64,000 nt of DNA from Anoxybacteroides rupiense (GTDB taxonomy: Bacteria; Bacillota; Bacilli; Bacillales; Anoxybacillaceae), in NCBI RefSeq assembly GCF_014196195.1, contig NZ_JACIDF010000002.1:248001-312000 (forward strand), written 5' to 3'. Positions 17,283 through 25,660 of the stretch are shown here, one piece after another. The notes beneath the pieces were generated by a model. That model was not told where the DNA came from and did not search any database. It was given only the letters and a program-made list of their open reading frames with translations. Each line of letters starts with the position of its first letter. Within the stretch, counting starts at the first letter, position 1. A program made the position numbers and the translations under genes.

Positions 17283-17522
17283 TTACAAAATTTCTGTAAT
17301 ATGAGGCATATGTTCATTCAGCCAAGCAATCGCTTCATCGAGCGTCGCAAACTCTGTTGCTTCAAATGTCATTTCATCCTGCAGCAGCCAAACATCCTTT
17401 TTTTCCTGGTAAACGCCGGCAACCGACCAATGCAGTAAACTATATGGATCATTTTCATGCAAAAATGAGACCCATGTCTTTTGTCTTGCAATGTTGGCAA
17501 TCTGTTTTAGCTTATCATTCAT
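17283..17522 (-). CDS. yqkC: YqkC-like protein (DUF2552)
   Basis: 79-residue protein of unknown function: [37 protein letters not shown] and a C-terminal amphipathic helix match YqkC of Bacillus. The ATG at 17522 overlaps the 3' end of yqkB by 8 bp; an in-frame GTG at 17531 is an alternative. Operon with yqkB. Confidence 0.78.
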   Translation of the reverse strand: MNDKLKQIANIARQKTWVSFLHENDPYSLLHWSVAGVYQEKKDVWLLQDEMTFEATEFATLDEAIAWLNEHMPHITEIL

Positions 17523-17850
17523 GCTGTTCACTCACTTCCAAAAGCGACATACGCGGATTTAAAATTTGATTGGGACTCTTCAGTTGAAAGCAACCCGAGC
17601 CTTTCACGACATCAATCGTCATCGTTTCATCGTAAAATACGAGACGAGATTTTTCGAGTAAAATGGGCACAAAATTCGTCTCTACCACGATATCGTCTTT
17701 ATCAGCGCGATCGACGAGCCAGAGCGTCGGCACGCCGTTAACGGCACAGCCGCAGCCGTCGGTATCATATTTTAGCTTTAACCGGCGCCCTGTTTTCGTT
17801 ACAATAGGAGCGAGGGCGGCAATCGCTTCGTCAGTCCATAGGATATTCAC
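17515..17850 (-). CDS. yqkB: YqkB, HesB/IscA-like Fe-S biosynthesis-domain protein
   Basis: 111-residue member of the iron-sulfur cluster biosynthesis core family (HesB-like). [18 protein letters not shown] carries the central cysteines near 33-35, but the C-terminal CxC of true IscA proteins is reduced to GSGCF. This agrees with YqkB of Bacillus. Function is unproven. Its first 17 codons and 79 bp of upstream DNA are duplicated at 20035-20164, across the inserted island. Confidence 0.85.
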   Translation of the reverse strand: MNILWTDEAIAALAPIVTKTGRRLKLKYDTDGCGCAVNGVPTLWLVDRADKDDIVVETNFVPILLEKSRLVFYDETMTIDVVKGSGCFQLKSPNQILNPRMSLLEVSEQHE

Positions 17851-17929
17851 TTCTACAAAAGCTCCTTTTTGCCAATTTGCCTCTATTTTACCTACTGAAG
17901 CGCGATGCTGTCAAAGCAGAAAGGGGAAG
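17800..17929 (-). repeat. 130-bp direct repeat, copy 1 (yqkB 5' end)
   Basis: Identical at 128 of 130 positions to 20035-20164 and in the same orientation. It contains the yqkB start region (first 17 codons) and the DNA upstream. The two mismatches are at 17844 region (GATATTC versus GATGTTC) and 17904 region (GCGCGA versus GCGCGG). Confidence 0.95.
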
Positions 17930-17948
17930 GGATCTTGACAAAAGCACG

Positions 17949-18332
17949 TTATTTTCTTTTCGCAATTTCCGGAACAATAAAAAAGGCAATGATAAAGGTG
18001 ATAATCAGATATAGCGCTAAATAATCAGCATTAATGAAAGATATCTTGAATATATAGCTACCCATAATTAAGTAAAGTAATAATAAAAGATTAGAAATAA
18101 AAAATGTGTTCGTTATATAATTTTTCATATGATCATTGATTCTTTCATCGTACTCTATCTCATCTTTTTGATCGCGTATCTTACTGCTCATTTTTCTGAC
18201 TAATTTAGTGACGACAGTTCCTATGATCCCCCCCACTAAAACAGCCCATTGAATTTTATAGGTGATGATGCTTAAAATTCCAAAAGCCACAGTAAACCCA
18301 ATAAGAGTTAGCATAAAATCATGGTTTTTCAT
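17949..18332 (-). CDS. Four-helix membrane protein of the island
   Basis: 127 residues with four hydrophobic segments (about 7-24, 26-46, 72-94, 102-122). Between the second and third is a charged loop ending SSKIRDQKDEIEYDERINDH, a DUF2178-like pattern in which a cytosolic DERxxxxxxK-type stretch joins two helix pairs. It overlaps the upstream XRE gene by 4 bp (ATGA). XRE-membrane protein pairs of this kind are common in Firmicutes. A role in self-protection against the island's peptide is only a hypothesis. Confidence 0.65.
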   Translation of the reverse strand: MKNHDFMLTLIGFTVAFGILSIITYKIQWAVLVGGIIGTVVTKLVRKMSSKIRDQKDEIEYDERINDHMKNYITNTFFISNLLLLLYLIMGSYIFKISFINADYLALYLIITFIIAFFIVPEIAKRK

Positions 18333-18577
18333 TCGCTCAGTCCACTCCTTTTTTCGTTATTCTCCTCAAGCCAAAAAAGCTCATCCAAGCTTTTTTCTAA
18401 ATATTTACTCAAAAGCAAACAAACTTTTAGCGATGGGTTATATTTTTGCGCTTCAATTAGATTGAGTGTTTGTCTTGTTATGCCTACTTTTTTTGCCAAT
18501 TCTATCTGCGTCAAATTTCCCTTTTCAATTCGAGCCATTTTAACTCTATTTCTGACTTTTATATGATCATTCACCAT
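18329..18577 (-). CDS. XRE-family transcriptional regulator
   Basis: 82 residues, a single-domain helix-turn-helix protein. NLTQIELAKKVGITRQTLNL is the recognition unit, followed by YNPSLKVCLLLSKYLEKSLDELFWLE, as in YvaO-like regulators. ATG 18577 is chosen (GAGAGG at 8 nt); the longer upstream frame has no site. It probably controls itself and the membrane protein with which it overlaps, and perhaps the divergently spaced cysteine-rich gene upstream. Confidence 0.85.
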   Translation of the reverse strand: MVNDHIKVRNRVKMARIEKGNLTQIELAKKVGITRQTLNLIEAQKYNPSLKVCLLLSKYLEKSLDELFWLEENNEKRSGLSE

Positions 18578-18964
18578 CCATAACACCTCTCTTAAATAAA
18601 GTAACATATATTTTAATTTTGTCAATTATATATTACATACATAATTATAACTTTGCATATGGAGTGTATAGGCCATAGAAAAAAGATATTCTAAAAAATC
18701 AATATCCTGCCTGCAACTGACACCATATTCCCCAAAAAATCTCTGAGCAAAGGTGATTTTATCACTCAAACAAAAAAGCCCCTCATTGAATGTGGGACTA
18801 TATCAATACAGGTCGATTTTCCGACAGAAATCCATTGCTTTCTTCTCTTTTTAATTTACTTCGTATCTTGCTTCTGTCAGACCTTTTCATCTGAGCTTAT
18901 GAAAATAAGGCACATAAACCATCTCCAAACAACAAAATTTTGTTTATTCATCGACACATATAAT
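18578..18964. other. Intergenic region inside the island
   Basis: 387 bp, AT-rich, no credible gene. It should contain the promoter of the XRE gene (near 18600-18660, TTATATATTACATAC) and the terminator of the halocin-like gene. A hairpin with T-run could not be clearly assigned. Confidence 0.4.
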
Positions 18965-19606
18965 CTAGATAAGCTGACAAAGCGCATCACAACCATACGC
19001 ACATCCAAAAGTCACTAATAATGTACAGAGTACCGTACAAAATGGAGTACCAACTGGGCCTGTAGCTAAACATCCAGCAACACAGCGTGGAATAGAACCA
19101 GCCAGCCCCCCAGAACAAAGCCCAGTACAAATTGTTTCACAGGATAATTGCTGAATAGAAATGCTTTCATTATTTAGATCATTTAAATTAATATCAATAG
19201 TTGACTCATATAGATTACCATTCTTATCAAACACAACTCTTTGAACTGCATTATTCTCTATAAAATAATAGGAGGTTGTACTGTTTAGATTACTAATTAC
19301 ACTAAAAGCAATAGATTGTTTCGGACCAGAAACCATGTAGGCTTCGCCAACTAATAAGCTCTCTTCATAGACATTGTAAACAATTAAATCAATGGCAGGA
19401 TTTACTGCATCCTCTTTCCCTACAGGCAATTCAACAGTCCGGACTGTTTTAAATGATACAGTATATCCGTTCTGCTGAAGTGCAGCCACCATCGCTTGAA
19501 AATCTCCATTCTTTTGGCTCAAAGAAATAAATTTGGACTGATTTTGAAAAAAATCTTCCAAGATAATTAAGTCGCTTGGATTTACACCATATAAAGTAAA
19601 TGACAT
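18965..19606 (-). CDS. Halocin-C8-like cysteine-rich protein (putative bacteriocin precursor)
   Basis: 213 residues. The last 58 hold ten cysteines (156, 160, 164, 175, 179, 190, 194, 202, 206, 210) in a glycine- and aliphatic-rich frame: CETICTGLCSGG, GCLATGPVGTPFCTVLC, FGCAYGCDALC. Halocin C8, an archaeal antimicrobial peptide, also has ten cysteines in a hydrophobic Gly-rich core at the C-terminus of a longer precursor. Residues 1-150 form a soluble-looking domain without a signal peptide. GAGGG lies 6 nt before ATG 19606. No ABC exporter, peptidase or modification enzyme is nearby. Antimicrobial function is inference; an unrelated Cys-rich membrane-active protein is possible. Confidence 0.6.
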   Translation of the reverse strand: MSFTLYGVNPSDLIILEDFFQNQSKFISLSQKNGDFQAMVAALQQNGYTVSFKTVRTVELPVGKEDAVNPAIDLIVYNVYEESLLVGEAYMVSGPKQSIAFSVISNLNSTTSYYFIENNAVQRVVFDKNGNLYESTIDINLNDLNNESISIQQLSCETICTGLCSGGLAGSIPRCVAGCLATGPVGTPFCTVLCTLLVTFGCAYGCDALCQLI

Positions 19607-20034
19607 AAAAAATCCCTCTTCCTTGATATAATATAAAACTATCTGTCCATTAAGACATTATAAAATATTCGGATATGCATACGTTCGGAAGGGGGAATGA
19701 ACTAATAAAGATAAAAATGATTCATGTTCACTAAGGCAAAGATCCTATCGATTCGCCCTTAAAATAGTCATAAGATTTTACGTTTGTTTGACTTATTATG
19801 TGGCTAGTGACACTCTACTAAATAAGTCGACATCAGGCCACATAAGCTTCTGTCTCCTTTTGCGGCCAAAAAAACCGGAAACAATGTACCATTACTTAAG
19901 AAAAATGGTTCATTTTTATAAACTCCCCCTTATTCCTAAAAAGCTAAGGGGGTTTTATATCGACTCTATAAACGATTTCATGATCACAACCATCAGTATC
20001 ATCCTTTTTACTTTAACCATCATCTCATTTTCGC
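19607..20034. other. Upstream region of the halocin-like gene
   Basis: No convincing gene. A + strand frame of 84 codons with a TTG start crosses a strong terminator and is rejected. A 20-codon hydrophobic frame (MITTISIILFTLTIISFSLQ, 19980-20042) lacks a ribosome site. Confidence 0.4.
19925..19958 (+). terminator. Hairpin terminator in the island
   Basis: CCCCCTTA-12-TAAGGGGG followed by TTTTAT on the plus strand (stem 19925-19932 and 19945-19952). No plus-strand gene upstream is evident, so it may close an unrecognised small transcript or insulate the island from yqzH. Confidence 0.6.
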
Positions 20035-20164
20035 TACAATAGGAGCGAGGGCGGCAATCGCTTCGTCAGTCCATAGGATGTTCACTTCTACAAAAGCTCC
20101 TTTTTGCCAATTTGCCTCTATTTTACCTACTGAAGCGCGGTGCTGTCAAAGCAGAAAGGGGAAG
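20035..20164 (-). repeat. 130-bp direct repeat, copy 2 (yqkB 5' fragment)
   Basis: Second copy of the yqkB 5' end. On the minus strand it still encodes [17 protein letters not shown], but then runs into island DNA and stops after four more codons, so it is a truncated fragment. It lies directly upstream of yqzH. Confidence 0.95.
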
Positions 20165-20229
20165 AAGAGAGAGAACAGACCGTTTTAAAATGAACATCGG
20201 TCTTGTTCCACTGTAAGAAGGAGATACGC

Positions 20230-20430
20230 ATGATGAACGAACAATGGCTGCGAAAACTAATTCGCAATGTTTTGCACCAATATGGCTACCATCCGGAAAC
20301 ATGGAATCTTGATGAAGACGAATGGCATCGTCTGTGTGCCTATGTCACAGCAGAAAAAGAAAAAAATAGGAGCGCTGACATCTACGAGCTTGTTCATGAT
20401 GCTGTCTACGAGTTCATTACAAACATGTAA
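20230..20430 (+). CDS. yqzH: YqzH-like protein
   Basis: 66-67 residues, soluble, rich in charged and aromatic residues: LRKLIRNVLHQYGY, WNLDEDEWHRLCAYVTAEKEK, ELVHDAVYEFITN. It matches the YqzH family in size and position near yqjQ-yqjP. AAGGAGAT lies 6 nt before ATG 20230; a second ATG follows at once. Function unknown. Confidence 0.7.
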   Translation: MMNEQWLRKLIRNVLHQYGYHPETWNLDEDEWHRLCAYVTAEKEKNRSADIYELVHDAVYEFITNM

Positions 20431-20534
20431 AAAACCGTTGTCTCATCTGAATGGCTTGGTTTCCCTGCTGTCTTCCCCTAAGCCAATATCCCCTCTTGCT
20501 GTCTGAGCGTCCCCATATTCGCGTTTGTTGAAGC

Positions 20535-21320
20535 TTATTTTTGAAAAAATGCTCGTTTTGCCACTTTTTCTACAAGACTAGGAACCAGCTGATACAAGCG
20601 ACTTCCCACACTCATCCAGCCCGGCATATTTACCTCCCGCGCTGGCGTCATCATCACATCAACCACGCGGCGAGCAACCGCTTCTGGACGAAGCATCCAT
20701 TTTTCGATGTTTTTCACATAGCTGCCCGATGAATCTGCGATCGCAAAAAAGCTCGTAGCGATCGGTCCCGGATTGACGGCCGTCACAAATACACCATGCT
20801 GCGCAGCCTCCATGCGCAAGCTGTTTGTAAATCCAAGCACAGCATGCTTTGTGGCAGCATATACACTGGATTTCGGTGTCGCCATTTTTCCTGCCTGTGA
20901 AGCAATATTAATGATGTGTCCGCTGCGCCGGTTAATCATATGAGAATATACCGCTTTTGTACAGGCGATCATACCGAGCACATTGACCTCCAACATTTTT
21001 TCCGCTTCCGTTAAATCAATGTCTTCTATATGGCGAAATACGCCAAATCCCGCATTATTGACAAGCACGTCTATTTCCATCTCCTGCAACAGTTTGTGAA
21101 ACGTTGCTTCCACCGCTGTGATATCACTTACATCAAGCGCCTCATAGCGGCATGGAACGCTATATGTTTGTTGAATATGCTCGGCCATATCAGCCAACTT
21201 TTTCTCATTGCGCGCCAACAAAATCGGAATCGCTTTTCGCTTCGCAACCTCATACGCCATTTGCTCTCCGATTCCACTTGAAGCGCCAGTAATCACGATC
21301 TGCTTCCCTTCAATTCTCAA
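20535..21320 (-). CDS. yqjQ: Short-chain dehydrogenase/reductase YqjQ
   Basis: 261-residue classical SDR: cofactor motif TGASSGIG (9-16), NNAGFG (about 88-93), catalytic S in NIASQAG, YAATK (Tyr-x-x-x-Lys), and PGPIATSF after it. DltE/YqjQ-like, substrate unknown. Its ATG overlaps the yqjP stop by 4 bp, so the two are translationally coupled. Confidence 0.9.
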   Translation of the reverse strand: MRIEGKQIVITGASSGIGEQMAYEVAKRKAIPILLARNEKKLADMAEHIQQTYSVPCRYEALDVSDITAVEATFHKLLQEMEIDVLVNNAGFGVFRHIEDIDLTEAEKMLEVNVLGMIACTKAVYSHMINRRSGHIINIASQAGKMATPKSSVYAATKHAVLGFTNSLRMEAAQHGVFVTAVNPGPIATSFFAIADSSGSYVKNIEKWMLRPEAVARRVVDVMMTPAREVNMPGWMSVGSRLYQLVPSLVEKVAKRAFFQK

Positions 21321-22282
21321 CGCATCGCCACCGCCTTATACACATATGAGTTCCCTTCCTTCTCCTTCATAACAGCCCCCAGCTGTTCCAAATAGTCAAG
21401 CTGGCCGACCGCTTCCGACATCGTCAATAAAAATTCCTTTTCATAAACAGCCGGAAAGAGCTCCCGGCATACATCAAACGCGGTCATCGGACGCTGCTGC
21501 AACATATTCCATACTTGCTCGGCCCGCTCTTTTTGTCTAGCTAACCGTCTTTCTACTAATGGAGGCACATCTGTCACATCACGGCCATGCCCCGCCATAA
21601 CACGAGTCATTTTATATCGCAGCAGTTTGCGCAATGAATCGTTATACTGCAAAAGTGGTTTTGGACGTTCATCCTCCCCTTCATCCGGCGGTTCTAGCAT
21701 CGGATTGGAGGAAACGGTTGCAAGCAAAAGATCTCCTCCTATCATTCTGCCATCCTTTTCACAATATAAGACGATATGGCTTTGCGCATGTCCCGGCATT
21801 TCTAATACCGTCCAGCCTGGGAGTCCATCGACAACCTCTCCTTCGAGCACCTCGATATCGAGCGAGCGCTCGCACGAATAGCGCAACGAACGACGAAAGC
21901 TAGGGAGTCGATGGAGAGAAGCCGGTTCAAGTCCGCACTCCACGAGAAAGCGGTGAAAATAACGCTCATGCCAAGCTAAAAATTGCGGATCTTTGCTGAT
22001 CCACGGCCTTGCCTTCGGATGGCCGATAACAAGAGCAGAATGGGGCAAATAGTCTAACAATCCGACATGATCAGGATGATGATGTGTAATCACCACCTGC
22101 TCAATATCAGCGGGTTCATAACCAATCTCCGCCAGCTGATGCTTAAATGCCTGCCAAGCTTCCTCTGTTTTAACTCCAGCATCAATCAGCGTCAAACTAT
22201 CCGTTTTCACTAGATACATGTTGACATTGCCAACGGCAAACGGCGTTGGCACCACTATTGGATAAATGGTTTCTTTCGCCAT
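21317..22282 (-). CDS. yqjP: MBL-fold metallohydrolase YqjP
   Basis: 321 residues. The beta-lactamase-fold metal motif THHHPDHVG lies near residues 66-74, MPGHAQSHIV near 160 and GGDLLLATV after it. A C-terminal winged-helix-like domain (RQKERAEQVWNML to the end) is typical of YqjP/LACTB2-like proteins. Operon with yqjQ. The substrate is unknown. Confidence 0.88.
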   Translation of the reverse strand: MAKETIYPIVVPTPFAVGNVNMYLVKTDSLTLIDAGVKTEEAWQAFKHQLAEIGYEPADIEQVVITHHHPDHVGLLDYLPHSALVIGHPKARPWISKDPQFLAWHERYFHRFLVECGLEPASLHRLPSFRRSLRYSCERSLDIEVLEGEVVDGLPGWTVLEMPGHAQSHIVLYCEKDGRMIGGDLLLATVSSNPMLEPPDEGEDERPKPLLQYNDSLRKLLRYKMTRVMAGHGRDVTDVPPLVERRLARQKERAEQVWNMLQQRPMTAFDVCRELFPAVYEKEFLLTMSEAVGQLDYLEQLGAVMKEKEGNSYVYKAVAMR

Positions 22283-22418
22283 TTATAACGTCCCCTTTGT
22301 CATTATATTATCATAATATTTTAGTGCTCATATTAGTTTAAAGTTTACACGCATTTTGTCGATTTGTCATTTTCTTGTTATCACTTGCACAAAAATTCTA
22401 AAAAATTGCTTTTTCCTA

Positions 22419-22448
22419 TTGACAACTAGCTTGTTTTCAGTGCATAAT
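22419..22448 (+). promoter_or_regulatory. Sigma-A promoter of the proI leader
   Basis: TTGACA (22419-22424), 18 bp, CATAAT (22443-22448). This would start transcription near 22455, in front of the T-box leader. Confidence 0.65.
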
Positions 22449-22539
22449 TGCAAACAAATCAAGCGCATTGATGATGGAACCATTTTATGCAGAGAAAGCT
22501 CGCTGAACAATCGAAAATGACTTTGCGTTCACGCATAAA

Positions 22540-22786
22540 TTTCATAAATGCAAGGCGATGAATGGGACCAGTAAATGATGAACGACAACAAGAGAGTGAA
22601 GCCCACAGGCTGAAAGGCTTCATTGTCCTCTTCATCATTGAACCTATCCCATGAGCTGTTAGGAAAACCTAACCGTCCAGCCGACGATACCGGCTATGAG
22701 GTGGGCACTGCTTGTGCCAACAAAGGTGGTACCGCGGAAAAACAAGGCCTTTTCCGTCCTTTATGAGGACGGGAAAGGCTTTTTTA
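22540..22786 (+). ncRNA. Proline T-box riboswitch upstream of proI
   Basis: The invariant T-box sequence AGGTGGTACCGCGG is at 22724-22737. Stem I runs from about 22560 (GGGACCAGTAAATGATGAA) to 22650 (TTCATCATTGAACCTATCCC). The specifier loop reads GAA-CCT-ATC, giving CCT (22643-22645), a proline codon. A terminator (GCCTTTTCCGTCCT / AGGACGGGAAAGGC then TTTTTT, 22746-22785) competes with the antiterminator. Uncharged tRNA-Pro should therefore switch on proI. Confidence 0.93.
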
Positions 22787-22819
22787 TTGGGATCATAAAC
22801 AAATTCAGGAGGGATTGAC

Positions 22820-23653
22820 ATGGAAAAAAGAACAACGATTGCCTTTATGGGGGCCGGTTCAATGGCGGAAGCTCTGATTGCTGGCATGACAAAAACGCTT
22901 TATCAGCCGGAACAAATCATTGTCACCAATCGCTGCAATACAGAACGTCTTGCCTATATACAAAAAACCTATCACGTACGGACGGAAATCAATAAGGACA
23001 CGGCATTGAAAGAAGCGGATATTGTGATCTTGGCTATGAAACCAAAGGATGCGGCGGAAGCCATCTCCTCTATCGCTCATGCTATTGGTGAGCATCAGTT
23101 GATCATCTCTGTATTAGCTGGAGTCACCACTGATACCATCGTATCTCTTATTGGAAAGCCCGTAGCTGTTGTGCGGGCAATGCCTAACACATCAGCCGCG
23201 ATCGGACAATCTGCCACCGCGATTTCATGCGGACGTTACGCAAATGACAGCCATTTAGCCACAGCTCAAGCATTATTTGAAACCGTCGGAATTGTCACGG
23301 CTGTCAATGAGGAAGATTTACACGCGGTAACAGGGCTTTCCGGAAGCGGCCCCGCTTACGTTTATTATTTGGTGGAAGCGATGGAAAAGGCAGCCGATGA
23401 GATCGGGCTGGAGCGTGAAGTAGCGAAAGATTTGATTTTGCAAACGATTATCGGAGCTGCCCATATGTTAAAAACAACAGACAAACAACCGGCTATGCTC
23501 AGAAAGGAAGTCACAAGCCCAGGTGGGACAACAGAAGCAGGTATCGGCGTGCTTGAGCGTTATCACTATCAAGAAGCCGTCATCTCCTGCATCAAACGCG
23601 CGGCTGAACGCTCTCAAGAGCTCGGAAAAGCCCTTCTCTCGCTCCATCGGTAA
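22820..23653 (+). CDS. proI: Pyrroline-5-carboxylate reductase
   Basis: Last step of proline synthesis, P5C to proline with NAD(P)H. It has 277 residues. The N-terminal Rossmann motif is FMGAGSMAEALIAG (about 9-22), followed by VRAMPNTSAAIGQSATAI and the signature TGLSGSGPAYVYYLVEAME, with SPGGTTEAGI near the C-terminus. GGAGGG precedes ATG 22820. The T-box leader with a CCT specifier fits this function exactly. Confidence 0.96.
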   Translation: MEKRTTIAFMGAGSMAEALIAGMTKTLYQPEQIIVTNRCNTERLAYIQKTYHVRTEINKDTALKEADIVILAMKPKDAAEAISSIAHAIGEHQLIISVLAGVTTDTIVSLIGKPVAVVRAMPNTSAAIGQSATAISCGRYANDSHLATAQALFETVGIVTAVNEEDLHAVTGLSGSGPAYVYYLVEAMEKAADEIGLEREVAKDLILQTIIGAAHMLKTTDKQPAMLRKEVTSPGGTTEAGIGVLERYHYQEAVISCIKRAAERSQELGKALLSLHR

Positions 23654-24002
23654 AAATCTCGTTCATCTGCATGAGCATCTCGCTCTCAAGCTCATGAAAT
23701 CACTCCAGCATTTGACGCTCCCTCTCCTCCATTTTGTTGAAAGGAGGGGAACTTTCAAGCTATTGGTAGCCAGCTTCCTGACTCTCGACAATCAGAAGCT
23801 GATTGGCACTGTAATGATTCATACAGGCGAAAAGAAAAGGACCGAACGGAAGCATCTCCCTCTTCTGCCTGCACTGGATGCGACAAAAAGTTTTCTTAGC
23901 TTCACGATTCATTCTTAAAGCATTGAAGCAAAATGTTTTTCTTTTCCAAATCGAGATGATATGATTCTAACTGAAACTGATACGATTTGGAGGGGAAGAA
24001 CC
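23654..24002. other. Intergenic region after proI
   Basis: No intact gene. Between 23680 and 23920 the plus strand has short pieces that look like decayed coding DNA (for example LLPALDATKSFLS) but nothing I can assign. A namA ribosome site GGAGGGG is at 23991. Confidence 0.4.
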
Positions 24003-25010
24003 ATGCTTTTTTCACCATATGATGTTCGAGGAGTGACACTAAAAAATCGAATTGTCATGTCGCCAATGTGCATGTATGCATGCGATACGCAAGACGGCAC
24101 TGTGCGCAACTGGCACCTCATCCATTACCCTGCACGTGCCGTCGGCCAAGTCGGACTTATTATCGTCGAGGCAACAGCTGTTACACCACAAGGAAGAATT
24201 TCAGAGCGCGATTTAGGAATTTGGAGCGATGACCATGTGAAAGGCCTCCAATCGCTCACAGCACTCGTTCAAGAACAAGGGGCCAAAATTGGCATCCAGC
24301 TCGCTCATGCAGGAAGAAAAGCCATGATTGAAGGAGAAATTATTGCGCCTTCAGCACTTCCGTTTAATGAAAAAATGCAAACGCCGAGGGAAATGACGAA
24401 AACCGACATTGAAGAAACCATTCAGGCGTTTCAAGACGGAGCGCGCCGTGCGAAACAAGCGGGTTTTGACGTGATCGAAATTCACGCGGCCCACGGCTAT
24501 TTAATTAATGAATTTTTATCGCCGCTATCTAATAAACGAACAGACGAATATGGTGGCACATTCGACAATCGCTATCGTTTTTTAGGTGAAGTGATTGCTG
24601 CCGTTAGAGAAGTATGGGATGGTCCTCTCTTTGTCCGCGTGTCCGCTTGCGATTATCATCCAGAGGGGTTGACCGTCGAGGATTACATCAAGTATGCGAA
24701 ACGAATGAAAGAAGATGGCGTAGATTTAGTCGATGTTAGCTCTGGAGCAGTCGTTCCGGCCTCCATTGACAGCTATCCGGGCTATCAAGTGCCGTTTGCC
24801 GAAGCGATCCGAAACGGCGCCGATATCGCCACAGGCGCAGTCGGCCTTATCACCTCTGGGCGTCAAGCAGAAGAAATTTTACGCAATAAACGAGCGGATC
24901 TCATTTTTATTGGCCGTGAATTGCTGCGTGATCCATATTGGCCAAGAACAGCCGCAAATGAACTTGGCGTATCCATCGAAGCACCAATACCGTATACGCG
25001 CGGGTGGTAA
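24003..25010 (+). CDS. namA: NADPH dehydrogenase NamA (old yellow enzyme)
   Basis: FMN-dependent ene-reductase acting on alpha,beta-unsaturated carbonyls and nitro compounds. It has 335 residues from ATG 24003 ([10 protein letters not shown]). SPMCMYACD carries the flavin-contacting cysteine near 26, QLAHAGRK and [21 protein letters not shown] form the active site (His-x-x-His/Asn set), and [13 protein letters not shown] is at the end. It is the YqjM type. GGAGGGG lies 8 nt upstream. Confidence 0.95.
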   Translation: MLFSPYDVRGVTLKNRIVMSPMCMYACDTQDGTVRNWHLIHYPARAVGQVGLIIVEATAVTPQGRISERDLGIWSDDHVKGLQSLTALVQEQGAKIGIQLAHAGRKAMIEGEIIAPSALPFNEKMQTPREMTKTDIEETIQAFQDGARRAKQAGFDVIEIHAAHGYLINEFLSPLSNKRTDEYGGTFDNRYRFLGEVIAAVREVWDGPLFVRVSACDYHPEGLTVEDYIKYAKRMKEDGVDLVDVSSGAVVPASIDSYPGYQVPFAEAIRNGADIATGAVGLITSGRQAEEILRNKRADLIFIGRELLRDPYWPRTAANELGVSIEAPIPYTRGW

Positions 25011-25037
25011 AAGCTGTGTTTTTTCCTTCACTCAACA

Positions 25038-25090
25038 TAAAAAAAGAGTCAAGCCTCTTCAATCTCCAGAGAAGCTTGACTCTTCATTTT
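25038..25090. terminator. Bidirectional terminator between namA and the phosphatase gene
   Basis: AAGAGTCAAGC..TCT / AGA..GCTTGACTCTT (25044-25084). On the minus strand it is followed by a T-run (25039-25045 as A); on the plus strand by CATTTTAA. It serves the convergent genes on both sides. Confidence 0.8.
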
Positions 25091-25637
25091 AACGCCAAAT
25101 CCGCGTGACTTCTCCTTTCCCAGCGGATATGGCAATTTCAAACACATCCGGATTCGATAAACTCTTCCACTCTGCAAACCCATAACGTTTGTCAAACAGA
25201 TGCAACATCAATATAGTTAGATTGCCATGGCTCACAATGACGGTATGCGCCGCATCCGCCTGCAAAACTTCCCCAATAGCTGCTTTGGCTCGTTCCATGG
25301 CTTGACGATTCGATTCCCCACCGCTGTATGCCAGATCAAAATCAACAAACGTGCGTTCAAATTTTTCGAGCCAGTCCTCCGTAAACTGGCCATCCCCAAA
25401 TAACACGCGCTCCCCGAAGCGTTCATCGCGTTCAATCGATAAATTCCGTTGACGCGCTAACGGTTCAATTGTTTGAACTGCACGAACATATGGACTTGAA
25501 ACAATTCGATCAATCGGCTTGTCTGCGAAAAAATGCACAAGCTCGTTTGTCTGCTGCTCTCCCTCCTCCGTTAGCGGTGCCGTAAACTCCTGCCCCGCTG
25601 CTTTACAATGCCGAACAATATAAAGACGTTTTTCCAC
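25089..25637 (-). CDS. Histidine phosphatase family protein
   Basis: 182 residues. The catalytic motif is LYIVRHCKA (RHC where most have RHG) near 4-12, with the second arginine in SSPYVRAVQTIEPLA, the acid in SGGESNRQAMERA and the second His in VIVSHGNLTILM. It is phosphoglycerate-mutase-like and YhfR-like in size; the substrate is unknown. It lies 23 bp downstream of rnz and may be co-transcribed. Confidence 0.82.
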   Translation of the reverse strand: MEKRLYIVRHCKAAGQEFTAPLTEEGEQQTNELVHFFADKPIDRIVSSPYVRAVQTIEPLARQRNLSIERDERFGERVLFGDGQFTEDWLEKFERTFVDFDLAYSGGESNRQAMERAKAAIGEVLQADAAHTVIVSHGNLTILMLHLFDKRYGFAEWKSLSNPDVFEIAISAGKGEVTRIWR

Positions 25638-25660
25638 TGATGCTTCTCCTCTCTACCCAT

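Larger units (their letters stand above)
17930..20034. mobile_element. AT-rich 2.1-kb insertion with a halocin-C8-like gene
   Basis: The DNA between the two 130-bp repeats is much richer in A+T than yqkB or yqjQ. It carries a four-helix membrane protein, an XRE regulator and a cysteine-rich protein, and no recombinase. B. subtilis has other genes at this site. The repeats suggest integration through, or creation of, a copy of the yqkB 5' end. Confidence 0.75.

Noticed and set aside
19788-20042. 84-codon plus-strand frame with a TTG start in the island
   Set aside because: It has no ribosome site and runs through a strong terminator hairpin; composition is not protein-like.
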